A DNA stretch of 64,000 nt from contig JARGSG010000019.1 in NCBI GenBank assembly GCA_030374805.1, forward strand, positions 124,001 through 188,000, written 5' to 3'. The stretch is from Gracilaria gracilis. Taxonomy: Eukaryota > Rhodophyta > Florideophyceae > Gracilariales > Gracilariaceae. This document shows, piece by piece, positions 22,202 to 31,974 of this stretch. How positions within the stretch are numbered: the first letter of the stretch is position 1; each line of letters begins with the position of its first letter. A model generated the notes under the pieces. The model was not told where the DNA came from, did no database searches, and worked only from the letters and a program-made list of their open reading frames with translations. The translations under genes and the position numbers were made by a program.

Positions 22202-23104
22202 GTGTTTCGGATGGTGGATGAGTGGCAGGCACTATTTTTGTATCGCACTGCGTCAGCTATTGTACATTTAGAAGATGCGTAGAGAGTTAGCGGCGGATTA
22301 CATGCGTGACTGGACTCAAGACGTCCAGCGCTCCGACGCGAATCTCACGAGGATGATCATCTCAAGATTTGCTGCTCCAGATGTGAGAGTTGGTGCTAAA
22401 CGCAGAAGAGCGTACGCATCGGTCAGATGATAAAGGGTTACCTTCGTAGACAGATGCGCGTAACTGAGTTAACTTTTTACTTGTTTCAATATCATTATCA
22501 TAGACGTTCATCCAACCCGAATGATTCACGTAACGCCTCCGAACAAGTGAAAGCGACAGAAGGCCGTGTCTGCGGCTCGAAGAACACGCGCAAGTCCGTT
22601 GACGGCACCAACTTCTGAAGTTCAGACACATCACCACCGAGTCGTCACGTGCACACGTCGTCCACGTCGCACGCATGGTGTCCGAGCGATATTTGCCGAT
22701 CCCGACGCCAATGTGTGGCGCACAGCTCGCGGGGGAGATATTGGCGTCAAGCGGTGCGTTCAACAAGCACCGCCCAATAACATCGTCAAGCATGGCGTCC
22801 AATAGAAATGCAGCACGCCTTCGCGAAGAGCAGCTCGCCGAACAACTCGATTTTGTTTCAATTTTCACAGCGCAGTGACAGTGGCAGCTCATGTGCCGCG
22901 GCGAATCGAGTTGCATCGGCTAATCTCCAGCTGGCACTTGTTTCGCCGAGCGCACATTCCCGTCTCTGCGCGCTGTACGCCGACCGCTTTGGGGTCTCTC
23001 GATCTCTTACTTATCTCCACGCCCGCTCGGAGTGCTGCTCACTGCTTTCCTTCGCTTCATCTTCCTCCTCCTTTCGCTTGCATCCCCCTAACTTCTACTT
23101 ACTC
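22202..23104. other. Spacer and likely 5' leader of the DUF1995-like gene
   Basis: No supported gene. It contains GGTTACCTTCGTAG at 22,437-22,450, shared with the palindrome after thiC. The last 100 bp before 23,105 are pyrimidine-rich, as expected of a 5' UTR. The downstream ORF can be extended in frame to an ATG at 22,808, but the extra residues look like translated leader. Confidence 0.45.
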
Positions 23105-24211
23105 ATGCCTATCATGAAGCCCGCCTTCATCCCCGCCATGGTTGCGCAAGGACGTCCTTCCAAGCCCAAAAGCGCTACCACCCGTCCGCCACGCGCTCAC
23201 AATAGGCGGAAGCGCGTGCGAGTTTCCGAGCTCACGCGCAAGTATCGTGCCAATGCGCGCGACGTGGACGAGTCTTTGATGGTTGGTGATTCGCTTTCAT
23301 TCGATGAAAAGCTTCTTCAAACCCAACCTCACACACAAAGTGCCCAAGTACCTACTTATCGCTCGTCCGTCAGTTTTTCCCGCTTCCCTTCCTCTTGGAG
23401 CGACACCGTATCGCAGGTCACCACTGCTGTTGCCACTGCTGCTGCCGATGGACACGACCGTATTCGCGTCGACGTCAAGTCGCCGGAGCTTGTTTACAGC
23501 GCCGGCAGCGTTGTTGGTACGTCAATGCAAAAGCTTTCGCAGCACAGCACACGTCTTGCCAGACTTGTTGAGTGTGCTTGTTCGATCTTGTCGGAATACA
23601 TCCCCAGTCGTGGTCTCGCAAAGAAGAAAGTTGCGTATTTCATGCCCAGAAAATGCTGCTTGTTCTTCAATAGTGAGGACGACGCTGCCATTGGCCGTCA
23701 ATTTATCGACCCAAGTCTCAAGCAATTCGTCGAAGTACTTGTTCTGGACCAGTTTTCATCGTACAATCTTAAGGCTACTGTTTCTGTACTTATAGCTCCC
23801 AGTAACACACAAGGAAACCCTTCTCACATCGAGGCCGTGGAACGCGTGCATTATGCAAACTGGAACGAGAACAAAGTTGTCGTGCTATTGAATCCTGAGC
23901 TTGTTGCGCTCACCCGTTTTTCATCTTTCGGGAATCAGCCGCGTCAACCGTGCTTCTTGAGTGACTATTTGTTGTCTTACTACCTTGACCCCGTTGCCTT
24001 CCCGGCGAAGACAGCTACCGGCGCTGTTCTCCGATGCTTCCCGAGAAAGTGGGAGATGTACCTTCTTAAGGTTCACAACAATATGGGCTTTCGGCTGGTC
24101 TCCGAACAGAAGCATCCACCGTCACTGGAAAAGATACAATGTGAGTTTTCGTGGCGTATTGAAAACGAATTGGAAGCTGAAAGAGCACAACGACGTGTTG
24201 TGATTGAGTAG
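23105..24211 (+). CDS. DUF1995-like protein, probably plastid-targeted
   Basis: 368 residues from the ATG at 23,105; an in-frame ATG at 22,808 would add 99. The N-terminus MPIMKPAFIPAM followed by a basic Ser/Thr-rich stretch resembles a plastid transit peptide, including an early Phe as in red algal imports. The body reads as DUF1995, a family of plants, algae and cyanobacteria: FPSSWSDTVSQVTTAVATA...IRVDVKSPEL at the front, then VVVLLNPELVALTRFSSFGNQPRQPCFLSDYLLSYYLDP, and CFPRKWEMYLL near the end. The biochemical role of DUF1995 is unsettled. Family assignment is by eye. Convergent with the kinase gene. Confidence 0.7.
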   Translation: MPIMKPAFIPAMVAQGRPSKPKSATTRPPRAHNRRKRVRVSELTRKYRANARDVDESLMVGDSLSFDEKLLQTQPHTQSAQVPTYRSSVSFSRFPSSWSDTVSQVTTAVATAAADGHDRIRVDVKSPELVYSAGSVVGTSMQKLSQHSTRLARLVECACSILSEYIPSRGLAKKKVAYFMPRKCCLFFNSEDDAAIGRQFIDPSLKQFVEVLVLDQFSSYNLKATVSVLIAPSNTQGNPSHIEAVERVHYANWNENKVVVLLNPELVALTRFSSFGNQPRQPCFLSDYLLSYYLDPVAFPAKTATGAVLRCFPRKWEMYLLKVHNNMGFRLVSEQKHPPSLEKIQCEFSWRIENELEAERAQRRVVIE

Positions 24212-24765
24212 ACCAATTGCCTCAAGGCCACCACCTTCTCATGTTATGAGAATATCATGATGAAATTGCCTAACGACAGTACGCATGTCGGGAGGCCAAC
24301 AATTTTTGTTCTGTCTGTTTAGCGCGCTAGTCCTTGTGGCTTTCGAACGGAAGCCAAGACGTTACATCTAGACAGTGCCTACTACAGTAGTAATATCAAA
24401 GTAGGCGAGTAGCTCTACACGTAGATGTTTGGCTGAACGAGTGTATGGAACGCGTGTAGGAAACATTGTGTGCGATGTATCAGCAAATTGTGAATGATAA
24501 TAATGATTTCAACAACGTATCAGTTAGTTTTGTTCCGAACATCAAAGACAAAGCTCTTGTATATGTACTACATCTAAACCCTGCCAAAGGAGTTTGTTTT
24601 CCCTGTGTTTCAATGCGCCCCCACTTGATATCTCGCCGCATCCGAAAGCGAATCTAGAGATATGTGCACATCCGCTGCTCTCAAGGGAGACTGCACCGCA
24701 AAACTGCATGGCCATTCACAAGTATTACACACCTCTCTGCGAGGATGAAGGTAAGCCCTTCCAGT
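24212..24765. other. Tail-to-tail spacer, DUF1995-like / PAK kinase
   Basis: 554 bp between two stop codons on opposite strands. Short palindromic pieces such as CCTACTACAGTAGTA (about 24,377) are present. No gene is supported. Confidence 0.45.
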
Positions 24766-26802
24766 TTATCGATCCTTTTCTGGAGGCGAATTACCTTCTG
24801 ATAACGTGTCAGCAGCACTTACGTATTCTACGTCGGAAACATCAAGGCTGAGCTTTGGAGATTGCGGTCTTGGTTCGTTGGGGTCCACCTTTTCACAGGC
24901 CTGATACTTCGGACTCTCCTTTTCCCTGAAATCGGCGACAACACTGAAGATTCTTCCCATGTGCTCCGCGTTCGCTGCGCGTTTGAGGAAGGGGTGCCGC
25001 AACATCTCAGCGGCGGATGCTCGGTGTGAGGGATCAATTTGGGTGCATCTTGCGATGAAGTCATGGAAATCCGATGTCCATTCATCGGGCCTTTTCAGCC
25101 GTGGTGGACCCTTTGTAGCGATGATAAACATCGCCTTCATCTGCGTCTCGTGGAGAAGAGGGGGGGCCCCTTCAGCACACTCGATTGCCAAGACACCTGT
25201 AGACCATACATCCACCTTGGAATCGTACTCCAGACCCCTGCACACCTCTGGCGCCATCCAAAAAGGGGTACCAATAACCGTATTTCGCTTGCTTTCCTTC
25301 GCTGTCAGCTGAGCAGCGAAGCCGAAGTCAGCGATCTTCACCTGGCCATCTCGGGTAACCAGTGTGTTATCGGACTTGATGTCACGATGTATGCGTTTTA
25401 TTCCATGTAGCGATGCCAACCCTTGAAGAACTTCGCGGCAGATAAATGCGATCTCAGGTTCATTGAGATGCATTTGGCGGTCATTCAAAAAGTACAGGAC
25501 GTCGGTCAGTGAACCGGCATCCGCAAGCTCCATGACAATGAACAAGTTTTCGTCAAACTTGTATGCATCGTAACACTTGATGAGGTTATGATGGAACGCC
25601 GAACTCATAATTGCAACCTCGAACTTGAAGAGCGTCAGGTCTTCTTCGGACTTTGGCATTACTCTCTTAATTGCGATGGGAACCTTGCGCTTGGGATCAT
25701 AAGCCCTGTACACGGAACCACAGGAACCTTCCCCAATCTTGATAACATCATTGAAGAGCTTGAGAGGATTGGCCAAAATAAAGTTCGGTTCCCAATTCTT
25801 GAGCAATGTGTTGTCAACATGAGTGGTGTCACTCATCTTCACTTTGTCGAAATGGTACTGTGCCATCTTTTCAGGATTGCACTGCTTCTCGTAGTTGACC
25901 TGAAGGACATCGAGCAATTCTTGCGGGTTCTTCAATGCCATCTCCCGATTGATTCCAGAATGCTTGAGCATAATTTCCCATTCCCTAGGCAATCCAACGA
26001 ATCCAGTTGGGTGCGTGGGATCAACTTTGACATGAGTCTTGTGCTGGAAATGGCGGGGTTTCCCAACGATGACAGGTGGAGCGTTAGAGACTCCGTGCCG
26101 TAGGTGTGAAGCGACCGGGAAATGGAACCTTCCACGCTTCATTCGAAGTAGAGCTGAACGACTGAGCTCGTCACGATCTGACGGCAAGACACGGTCGGGT
26201 TGGTCGTTCTCGGCGCTAATTAGGCGGTTCCTCTGAGGTCGATCGGGCACATGACTGGACTTGGACTTGAGAGCAGAGGTACTTCTTTGGAAGGAGATCA
26301 TGGAATCCGAAAAGGTTTGGGACAGTTCCTCGATTTCCACTGGGGCGGCAGCATCATAGACTTCTCTGATGGCTTCCTCCAAACCCTTATAGGTGCCGGT
26401 TGAGGGGTCGAATTCGACGTGAACCTTTCGCTTAACCTTGGTGGGGTTGGACACGACGGGTGGATCATGAGACTTGTTTGACAAGAATAGATAGGCGTGC
26501 TTCTTGCCGTCGGTGAGCATCGCATTTTCCTTTCCCTCTGTGAGGCGACGTGTTGGTGCGAGCAGCTTTACGAAGTTGTTTCGCGGCGAATTGATCGCAA
26601 TGGGAGAGAGGGGCTGACGCGTCTTCTCCAAGCCGTCGACAGCGTTGTCGGGAAAAGCGGTGGGCTTGCGCGAGAGCTTTGGCGAAACATTGTCCGAGAG
26701 GGCGCTGTGGGCATCGGTATCGCCTGAAGATGGGGCGGCACCTTGCAGGTCCGAGAATTTGCGCGAGTGGGAGGGAGCAGGGAACGAAGGGGTGTTGCCC
26801 AT
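24766..26802 (-). CDS. PAK/STE20-type Ser/Thr kinase with CRIB (p21-binding) domain
   Basis: 678 residues from the ATG at 26,800-26,802. PAK kinases are effectors of Cdc42/Rac/Rop GTPases in polarity and cytoskeleton control. The start MGNTPSF has Gly2 and Ser6, fitting an N-myristoylation site. A clear p21-binding domain is VGKPRHFQHKTHVKVDPTHPTGFVGLPREW. About 120 residues earlier a second CRIB-like segment occurs (KVKRKVHVEFDPSTGTYKGLEE). The kinase shows GEGSCGSVY, IAIKR, HRDIKSDN, DFGFA and GTPFWMAPEV, all intact. The last 60 residues are acidic. A GTAAGT inside the C-terminal codons (EYVSA, about 24,828) could be a splice donor, so the extreme C-terminus is uncertain. Divergent from VDAC. 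Confidence 0.9.
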   Translation of the reverse strand: MGNTPSFPAPSHSRKFSDLQGAAPSSGDTDAHSALSDNVSPKLSRKPTAFPDNAVDGLEKTRQPLSPIAINSPRNNFVKLLAPTRRLTEGKENAMLTDGKKHAYLFLSNKSHDPPVVSNPTKVKRKVHVEFDPSTGTYKGLEEAIREVYDAAAPVEIEELSQTFSDSMISFQRSTSALKSKSSHVPDRPQRNRLISAENDQPDRVLPSDRDELSRSALLRMKRGRFHFPVASHLRHGVSNAPPVIVGKPRHFQHKTHVKVDPTHPTGFVGLPREWEIMLKHSGINREMALKNPQELLDVLQVNYEKQCNPEKMAQYHFDKVKMSDTTHVDNTLLKNWEPNFILANPLKLFNDVIKIGEGSCGSVYRAYDPKRKVPIAIKRVMPKSEEDLTLFKFEVAIMSSAFHHNLIKCYDAYKFDENLFIVMELADAGSLTDVLYFLNDRQMHLNEPEIAFICREVLQGLASLHGIKRIHRDIKSDNTLVTRDGQVKIADFGFAAQLTAKESKRNTVIGTPFWMAPEVCRGLEYDSKVDVWSTGVLAIECAEGAPPLLHETQMKAMFIIATKGPPRLKRPDEWTSDFHDFIARCTQIDPSHRASAAEMLRHPFLKRAANAEHMGRIFSVVADFREKESPKYQACEKVDPNEPRPQSPKLSLDVSDVEYVSAADTLSEGNSPPEKDR

Positions 26803-28158
26803 GGCGAGAAGCAAAGACGCCGTGCGGCGACAGATGCAAATGACGAGGGGCGGGCGGACGAGTGTCCCGAAGCAGTGAGGGGGGGGGAAGGAAGGAAGTG
26901 GAGGGCGGCGGAGGGGCCGTGGCACGACCAAGTCGCGACCGAAGAAAGAGACTCACTTTAAACGGGGGGATGCAGTGTGGGAATGTATGAGACCGTTTGC
27001 AGGGGCAAGGCGCAGGCGTGAACGGCTTGAAGCGCCACGCGTGGAGCAAACATGGGCGCGGCGCGCGCGGCGTGTGCGCGACACGGCGTGGTGGCGGCGG
27101 TCGGTGACGAGCGCGGAGATTGGGGGGGGGAGGGGCGCTGGCGGCGGCGCGTTTGAGAGTGCTCTGACGGTTTGAAATTCAAATTTGAGAGCCGTTACGT
27201 CGGTGGCGCGCGGCCCGTTGCGACGCGGGTTGGCGTTGCGCGCAGCGAGCGCGCTCGATGGTGGCAGTGCTAGTGGCTGCGCGCCGCCGCCAGTCGCGGC
27301 GCCTGGCGACGGCGACGGTGTTGCCGCCGGTCAACGTTTTATCCTTCAATAATGTGTTTAATAGCGCTTTAACTGCGCTATCCGCCGATTCCGCCCGCCA
27401 AGTCCCAACCATCACGCTAATAGCGCTCCGGAGAGTCACACTAGTGTACACATAATGTACTCGCTCGCCGCACACGGCGCCGCGGGCCGTGGTGTAACCT
27501 TACCGCTTGCTTGCAGCACAGCACACAAGTCGTGATGCGACGGCATGTTTGCCTCGTTTCTGCAAAAGCGGTAGCATCGTGATCATGTATCATCATCATG
27601 ACGTAACTTTACCCTTGTACTGCTCCCCCGGGAAGCAGGGAGCAGTCGTGCTCGTACTCGTACTGCGGTACCACGGTAGAATCTGCGCGCGCAGAAGGCA
27701 TCCACGCAATGATTGCGTAATCGTGCTGGTGTACCACAACTGCACCATCCACTGTGCCCACTGGGCCGCTCCACCGCATCGTTTTCAAACTATTCAAACG
27801 ATTCGTCTACTTGAACAAGTGCTTTTTCAAACGCACCGAAAGATGTGCGCACGCGCTCGCGTGGCCTCGTCACGCGCGTGTCAGACGTGTGCAAAGGAGC
27901 AAACAATTGCACGTGCGCGCCGCCGCCTGACACGACAGCCCGTGGCAGCGCGCGCTGCGCCGCATTGGACAGTGTGGACCAGCGCGTCAATGCAACGCGT
28001 TGTGTACGCCACAAGAGTACGCGGCGCCCGATCCTCGCCCACAATCGCCGATTCGCACCTCCGCCTGCGTCCGTCTGCAATCCGCGCCGCGTCTTCCCTC
28101 CTCTCCCCGTGCCCTGCCCCCCGCTTGCGAATCGCCCATCTGACAAGTTTCGCTCATA
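26803..28158. promoter_or_regulatory. Divergent promoter region PAK / VDAC
   Basis: A 1.36 kb GC-rich spacer with GCGC-rich blocks (about 27,050-27,320) and a G run near 27,121-27,128. A short GGTACC-A-CGGTA hairpin-like motif lies at about 27,667. No ORF here has family features. Confidence 0.45.
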
Positions 28159-29199
28159 ATGGTCAAGCTCTACAAGGATCTTGGCAAGACTGCCAAGAGT
28201 ACGTTGCCCCGTTTCTTTGCAACGATCGCCCACGCATCAATACGCCCCGCGCTCGATCCGTTTTGTTTTCCGCTTTTAACGCATCGTCTGCGCGCTTGCT
28301 TTCTTTGAAACTGACTTTTGGCGCCCTCCCCCTCGCTTCCGTCCTGCGCAGAACTACTCAATGATGACTTCATTTACGGCGAAAAGAAGGTGCAACTCAA
28401 GACCAAGACCGCCAGTGGCATGACATACACTACCACCGGTAAGCTCAATTCCACTACTCAAGTCATTTCCGTCCCACAAAAGGACGCCGATCCCAAGACC
28501 ATTGAGCAACAAGTCGATACTCTCTCAGGTGACCTCAGCTGCAAGTACAAGCTCTCGGGCGCCACCATGACTACCAAGCTGTTCACCAGCGGCATGCTGT
28601 CGCAGGAGATGGAACTAGAGAACACGGGCGTCAAGGGATTGAAGCTCAACGTGCTGGGCAAGTTGGGCCCGAAGCAATCCATCCTGGCCACCGCCGAATA
28701 CATCCACCCGCACCTATCGTTGGTAGCAAAGGCCGACGCGCTCGGTACACCCACAGTGACGTCGTCGATGACTGTGGGAATGCACGGCGTCACGGCCGGC
28801 GCTCAGGGCACGTTGAACATCGATTCGAAGGAAGTGACTGGCGTGGACGCGATCGTCAACTACGCAAGTGGCAAGGAACACGAGGCAACAGTGATGGTGA
28901 TGAACAAAGGACAAAAGGCCAAATTCTCGTACTCACACATCAGGAACAGTGATTTTTCGGTGGCGGCTGAGTTTGAGTACGACCGAGTCAGGGATACCAA
29001 GGAGCTGGCGATGGGAACTAGGTACGAGGTGGACAGAGATACAACGCTCAAGACGAAGATCACGTCGGTGGGATCGTTCTCAGTGAGCTACATTCAAGAA
29101 ATTCGCAGGAACACCACATTGACTATATGCTCGCATTTCAACGTGATTGGCGACAAGAAGCCCAACCACAGGTTCGGACTGGCGCTGGTGATCGAATGA
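28159..29199 (+). CDS. Mitochondrial outer-membrane porin VDAC
   Basis: Exons 28,159-28,198 and 28,352-29,199; the intron is 153 bp, starts GTACGT and ends GCGCAG. The product has 295 residues, near the usual 275-290. The 13-codon first exon encodes MVKLYKDLGKTAK, the conserved VDAC N-terminal helix, and splices to KLLNDDFIYGEKKVQLKTKT. The rest alternates amphipathic strands as in the 19-strand barrel, ending in the porin signature region with RFGLALVIE. VDAC passes ATP, ADP and metabolites across the outer membrane. Placing the intron right after the first helix depends on family similarity plus consensus splice sites. Confidence 0.94.
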
Positions 29200-29790
29200 G
29201 AGCGCGGGGAGGGCCAAAAGTCGCTGGTATCTATGGTACCAACGGTAGATAGTGCGAGGCGAGCATCGTGCGGCAATAAACAAGAACGTACGCGCCTGTA
29301 TCTACCGTGTACAACGGTACACTCTGTGAGCGCCTGGGGAAAGGAAGCAGCGGGTGGGCCCCAGCGGGTGGCCGAAGGCGCTGACCCGTGGCGGCGTGGC
29401 AGCGTGGCGGCGTGGCAGCGCCAAGTGCGGCGGACGGCGCGCCCCGTGTTCGGCGCGTGTGCACCTGCTGCTGCTGGCGGCAGCGGCGGCGCTGCAGGCG
29501 ACGCACGCGTTGGCGACGCGTCTTGCGCCGCACGCCGTCGTTTGCTTCGCGTGCCTGCTGACGACTGCCACGCGCCACCACCGCCTCGCACTACCCCCCC
29601 CCCCCCCCCCCCCCCCCGACGCCTGCCTGCAGTACCGACGGTACGCCCTCCACAGACCCGCCCCCTCCTCCCCCCCTCCTCCTCCTCCTCCTCCTCCCTC
29701 CCCCACCCCCTCCCGCCCGCGGCGTCCGCTCCCCTCCACCACCGCTCGGAGCATGTGCTCGCGTCGCCGCCTCGAATCTCCCCCTCCCGA
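29200..29790. promoter_or_regulatory. Spacer VDAC to LDB-like gene with small hairpins and a poly-C run
   Basis: Contains TACC-AAC-GGTA (29,237-29,247), GTGTAC-AACG-GTACAC (29,307-29,322) and GTACC-GAC-GGTAC (29,632-29,644). A run of 24 C lies at about 29,594-29,617 and is followed by a CTC-rich tract. The first hairpin is 38 bp past the VDAC stop. The open frame running through here upstream of 29,791 is composition-driven. Confidence 0.5.
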
Positions 29791-31974
29791 ATGTCCTTCT
29801 ATGCGCCCGACGCTGCCGCCGCCGCCGCAGACCATCCTCCCCAGCCGCAGCCGCCCACCGACTGGAACTCGTTCGCCAACTTCGTCTTCAATGCCTCCCC
29901 TGCCGCCGCCCGTCCGCCGCCGCCGCCGCACCACCACTTCTCGCCCGCCAATGCCGCCGCAAACCCGCTGCTGCTGCACGCCCGTGCGCAGCCGCACGCA
30001 CACGCCCCACAGCTTTCTGTCCAACCCGCTGTGCATCACCCCGCCAACGTCGCCCGCTCGCTCGCCACCATCGCTGGCACCAACGCCAAACTGCCGCCTG
30101 AGGCCTTCGAGCTCGCCGAGAACTATCGCCCCTCCCAAGGTGACCTTCTCTCCCGTAGTAAGAACGTGCTCGTCGTGCGCAAGCCTGCGCCTCACGTCGC
30201 CATTCTGCTCAAGTTCAATCAGCAGCTGCAATTTGCCACCCCCACTCACAGTCTGATCAAGTTCTGGAAGCCGCTTTTCGCCGCCCACTTCGCCGCGCGC
30301 GCTGTTTTCCACTTCGACCTCAAGTCTGCAACCACTCACAACACCCGCCCGTTCAAACTGCCCGTCGAGCTCATGGCCACTCTGTGGAAAGCCAAGTACA
30401 ACTCTGGCTTGACATCGGAGCGTATCCTACTTGACAGTCCTATTGAACATGCCTATTCCGATGACAGCGTCGTCGTCGACTGTCCCAACACCCTTATCAT
30501 TTCCAACTATCCTCGCACAGTTGTGCTCACTGACGGTCATTTGCGCGTGTGTTTCAACTCCTCTCATAAGATCTTTCGTTGGGAATTTTCCGCTCGAGAT
30601 CACCAGGAGCTTTTCACCGCCAATGCGTTTAATCCTTCTGGCGCTCCCTACGCCCACTGCTCTGAGTATGGCATCCCGCGAAACCTGTTGGACCAAATGC
30701 TTATTGCTGAATCCATCCACAAACTCAACGATAAGATCGACGCTGAGGTGAGCCAAATCGTTTCTCAGGCCTCGAACAACCCCGCCAGCCTGGTGCCCAA
30801 TGGTATAACCACTCCTATTGCCTCTAACCCTGTTGTGTCCGTTGCCGCTAATGTTCCTGCTAATACCCCCTCTGCGTCTCATCTCAACCAGTCTGCATTA
30901 GCAACCGAAATCACCAACAATGAGCAATCTACGGGCAATGCATACCGTGCGTTGCTATCACAACTCGGAGGCTCGCAAGCGCTTCCTCTTGACCAAGCCC
31001 TCTCTGCGAAACAAGGCCAGATGCCCTCTCCTTCCTCTCTCACACCTAACAACAATCGAACCGACGCGGCGCGCACCCTTCTTGGGCCTTCTATCAGTGC
31101 TGACCAAGTGACCGTGAACGCGATCAGCAACGCGTTTAACTGGCGGAATGAGCAATCGCAAGCGCAAGCGCTACAGACTCCTGAGCTTCTATCAAACATA
31201 CTGGAGGAAACTTTGCGATCTTCTGTGGCGGCTGAGAACGGCAATGTGCGGCGGCAGATACACAGGCGACCTCCCACCGCGACTGATCATCTAACTCGAC
31301 AAATCGCAGAGCTGAGCGAGGCTCAAGAAAGAAGAAGAGCGCCATCGGCGATCGATGCGGTCGCTGCAGCTGCTTCTGGGCAAAGCGGGTGGGGAGTGGA
31401 CATATCAGCATCTGCAAAGCAGTCTTTTAGTGAGGCTCTTGATGTGCAGATGTCGCTGCAATGCGGGGCGGGAAATGCGACTCTTAGCATCGGTGGCGTT
31501 TCAGGGCAGAAAGGTGTGCCTTTGCGACAGGCGGGGAATGCAGGACTGGGGTTGTTTCAGGCGCAGGGTGCGGCTATGGATGGGCGCAAGTCGCGAACGA
31601 CTGGTGGGGGGAGGAATAACAGAAGTGGGGCGAACATGAGGAGTGCGGGCAATGCTTTGTATAGGGATTTTTCTGATTTGGAGATGCTGAAGAGATTGAG
31701 CAGCGCCAAGTCGAAACGAGAGCAAAAGGCGGACGCTCGATGCAATGGATCATTGGGGATTAATGGATCGACAGCTGCTGGTCTGGCGTCGGGATCGCAG
31801 GGGTCGTACAGCCACTTGTCTGGAGAAGTGGGAGGCAAGCATGCGAAGGACGAGAGTAGTGTAGTGATAGCGCATGGTGGGGCTACTAATGTGAGTGGGA
31901 AGAAGTCGCGGAGGGCATCGGCTGCGGACGGTAGGGAAAAACGTCAAAAGGTTGTGAGTGGCGGCGCTGTGTAG
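29791..31974 (+). CDS. LIM-domain-binding / SEUSS-type transcriptional co-regulator
   Basis: 727 residues from the ATG at 29,791; earlier in-frame codons lie in a poly-C/Pro-rich leader. The N-terminus is Ala/Pro/His-rich. The LDB dimerisation-type domain spans about 125-320: ILLKFNQQLQFATPTHSLIKFWKPLFAAHF, LMATLWKAKYNSGLTSERILLD, GHLRVCFNSSHKIFRWEFSARDHQELF and YGIPRNLLDQMLIAESIHKLND. In animals LDB/CLIM and in plants SEUSS bridge transcription factors in the nucleus. The remaining 400 residues are low-complexity with basic patches (RRQIHRRPP, KKSRRASAADGREKRQK) that could be nuclear localisation signals. Family assignment rests on the domain pattern only. Confidence 0.78.
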   Translation: MSFYAPDAAAAAADHPPQPQPPTDWNSFANFVFNASPAAARPPPPPHHHFSPANAAANPLLLHARAQPHAHAPQLSVQPAVHHPANVARSLATIAGTNAKLPPEAFELAENYRPSQGDLLSRSKNVLVVRKPAPHVAILLKFNQQLQFATPTHSLIKFWKPLFAAHFAARAVFHFDLKSATTHNTRPFKLPVELMATLWKAKYNSGLTSERILLDSPIEHAYSDDSVVVDCPNTLIISNYPRTVVLTDGHLRVCFNSSHKIFRWEFSARDHQELFTANAFNPSGAPYAHCSEYGIPRNLLDQMLIAESIHKLNDKIDAEVSQIVSQASNNPASLVPNGITTPIASNPVVSVAANVPANTPSASHLNQSALATEITNNEQSTGNAYRALLSQLGGSQALPLDQALSAKQGQMPSPSSLTPNNNRTDAARTLLGPSISADQVTVNAISNAFNWRNEQSQAQALQTPELLSNILEETLRSSVAAENGNVRRQIHRRPPTATDHLTRQIAELSEAQERRRAPSAIDAVAAAASGQSGWGVDISASAKQSFSEALDVQMSLQCGAGNATLSIGGVSGQKGVPLRQAGNAGLGLFQAQGAAMDGRKSRTTGGGRNNRSGANMRSAGNALYRDFSDLEMLKRLSSAKSKREQKADARCNGSLGINGSTAAGLASGSQGSYSHLSGEVGGKHAKDESSVVIAHGGATNVSGKKSRRASAADGREKRQKVVSGGAV

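Noticed and set aside
22362..22916. 184-codon minus-strand ORF upstream of the DUF1995-like gene
   Set aside because: Cys/Ser/His/Arg-rich with no family features; it overlaps the likely leader of the plus-strand gene.
29233..29790. N-terminal extension of the LDB-like protein
   Set aside because: The frame is open only because of poly-C and CTC-rich DNA and begins with a non-ATG codon; the ATG at 29,791 is the first reasonable start.
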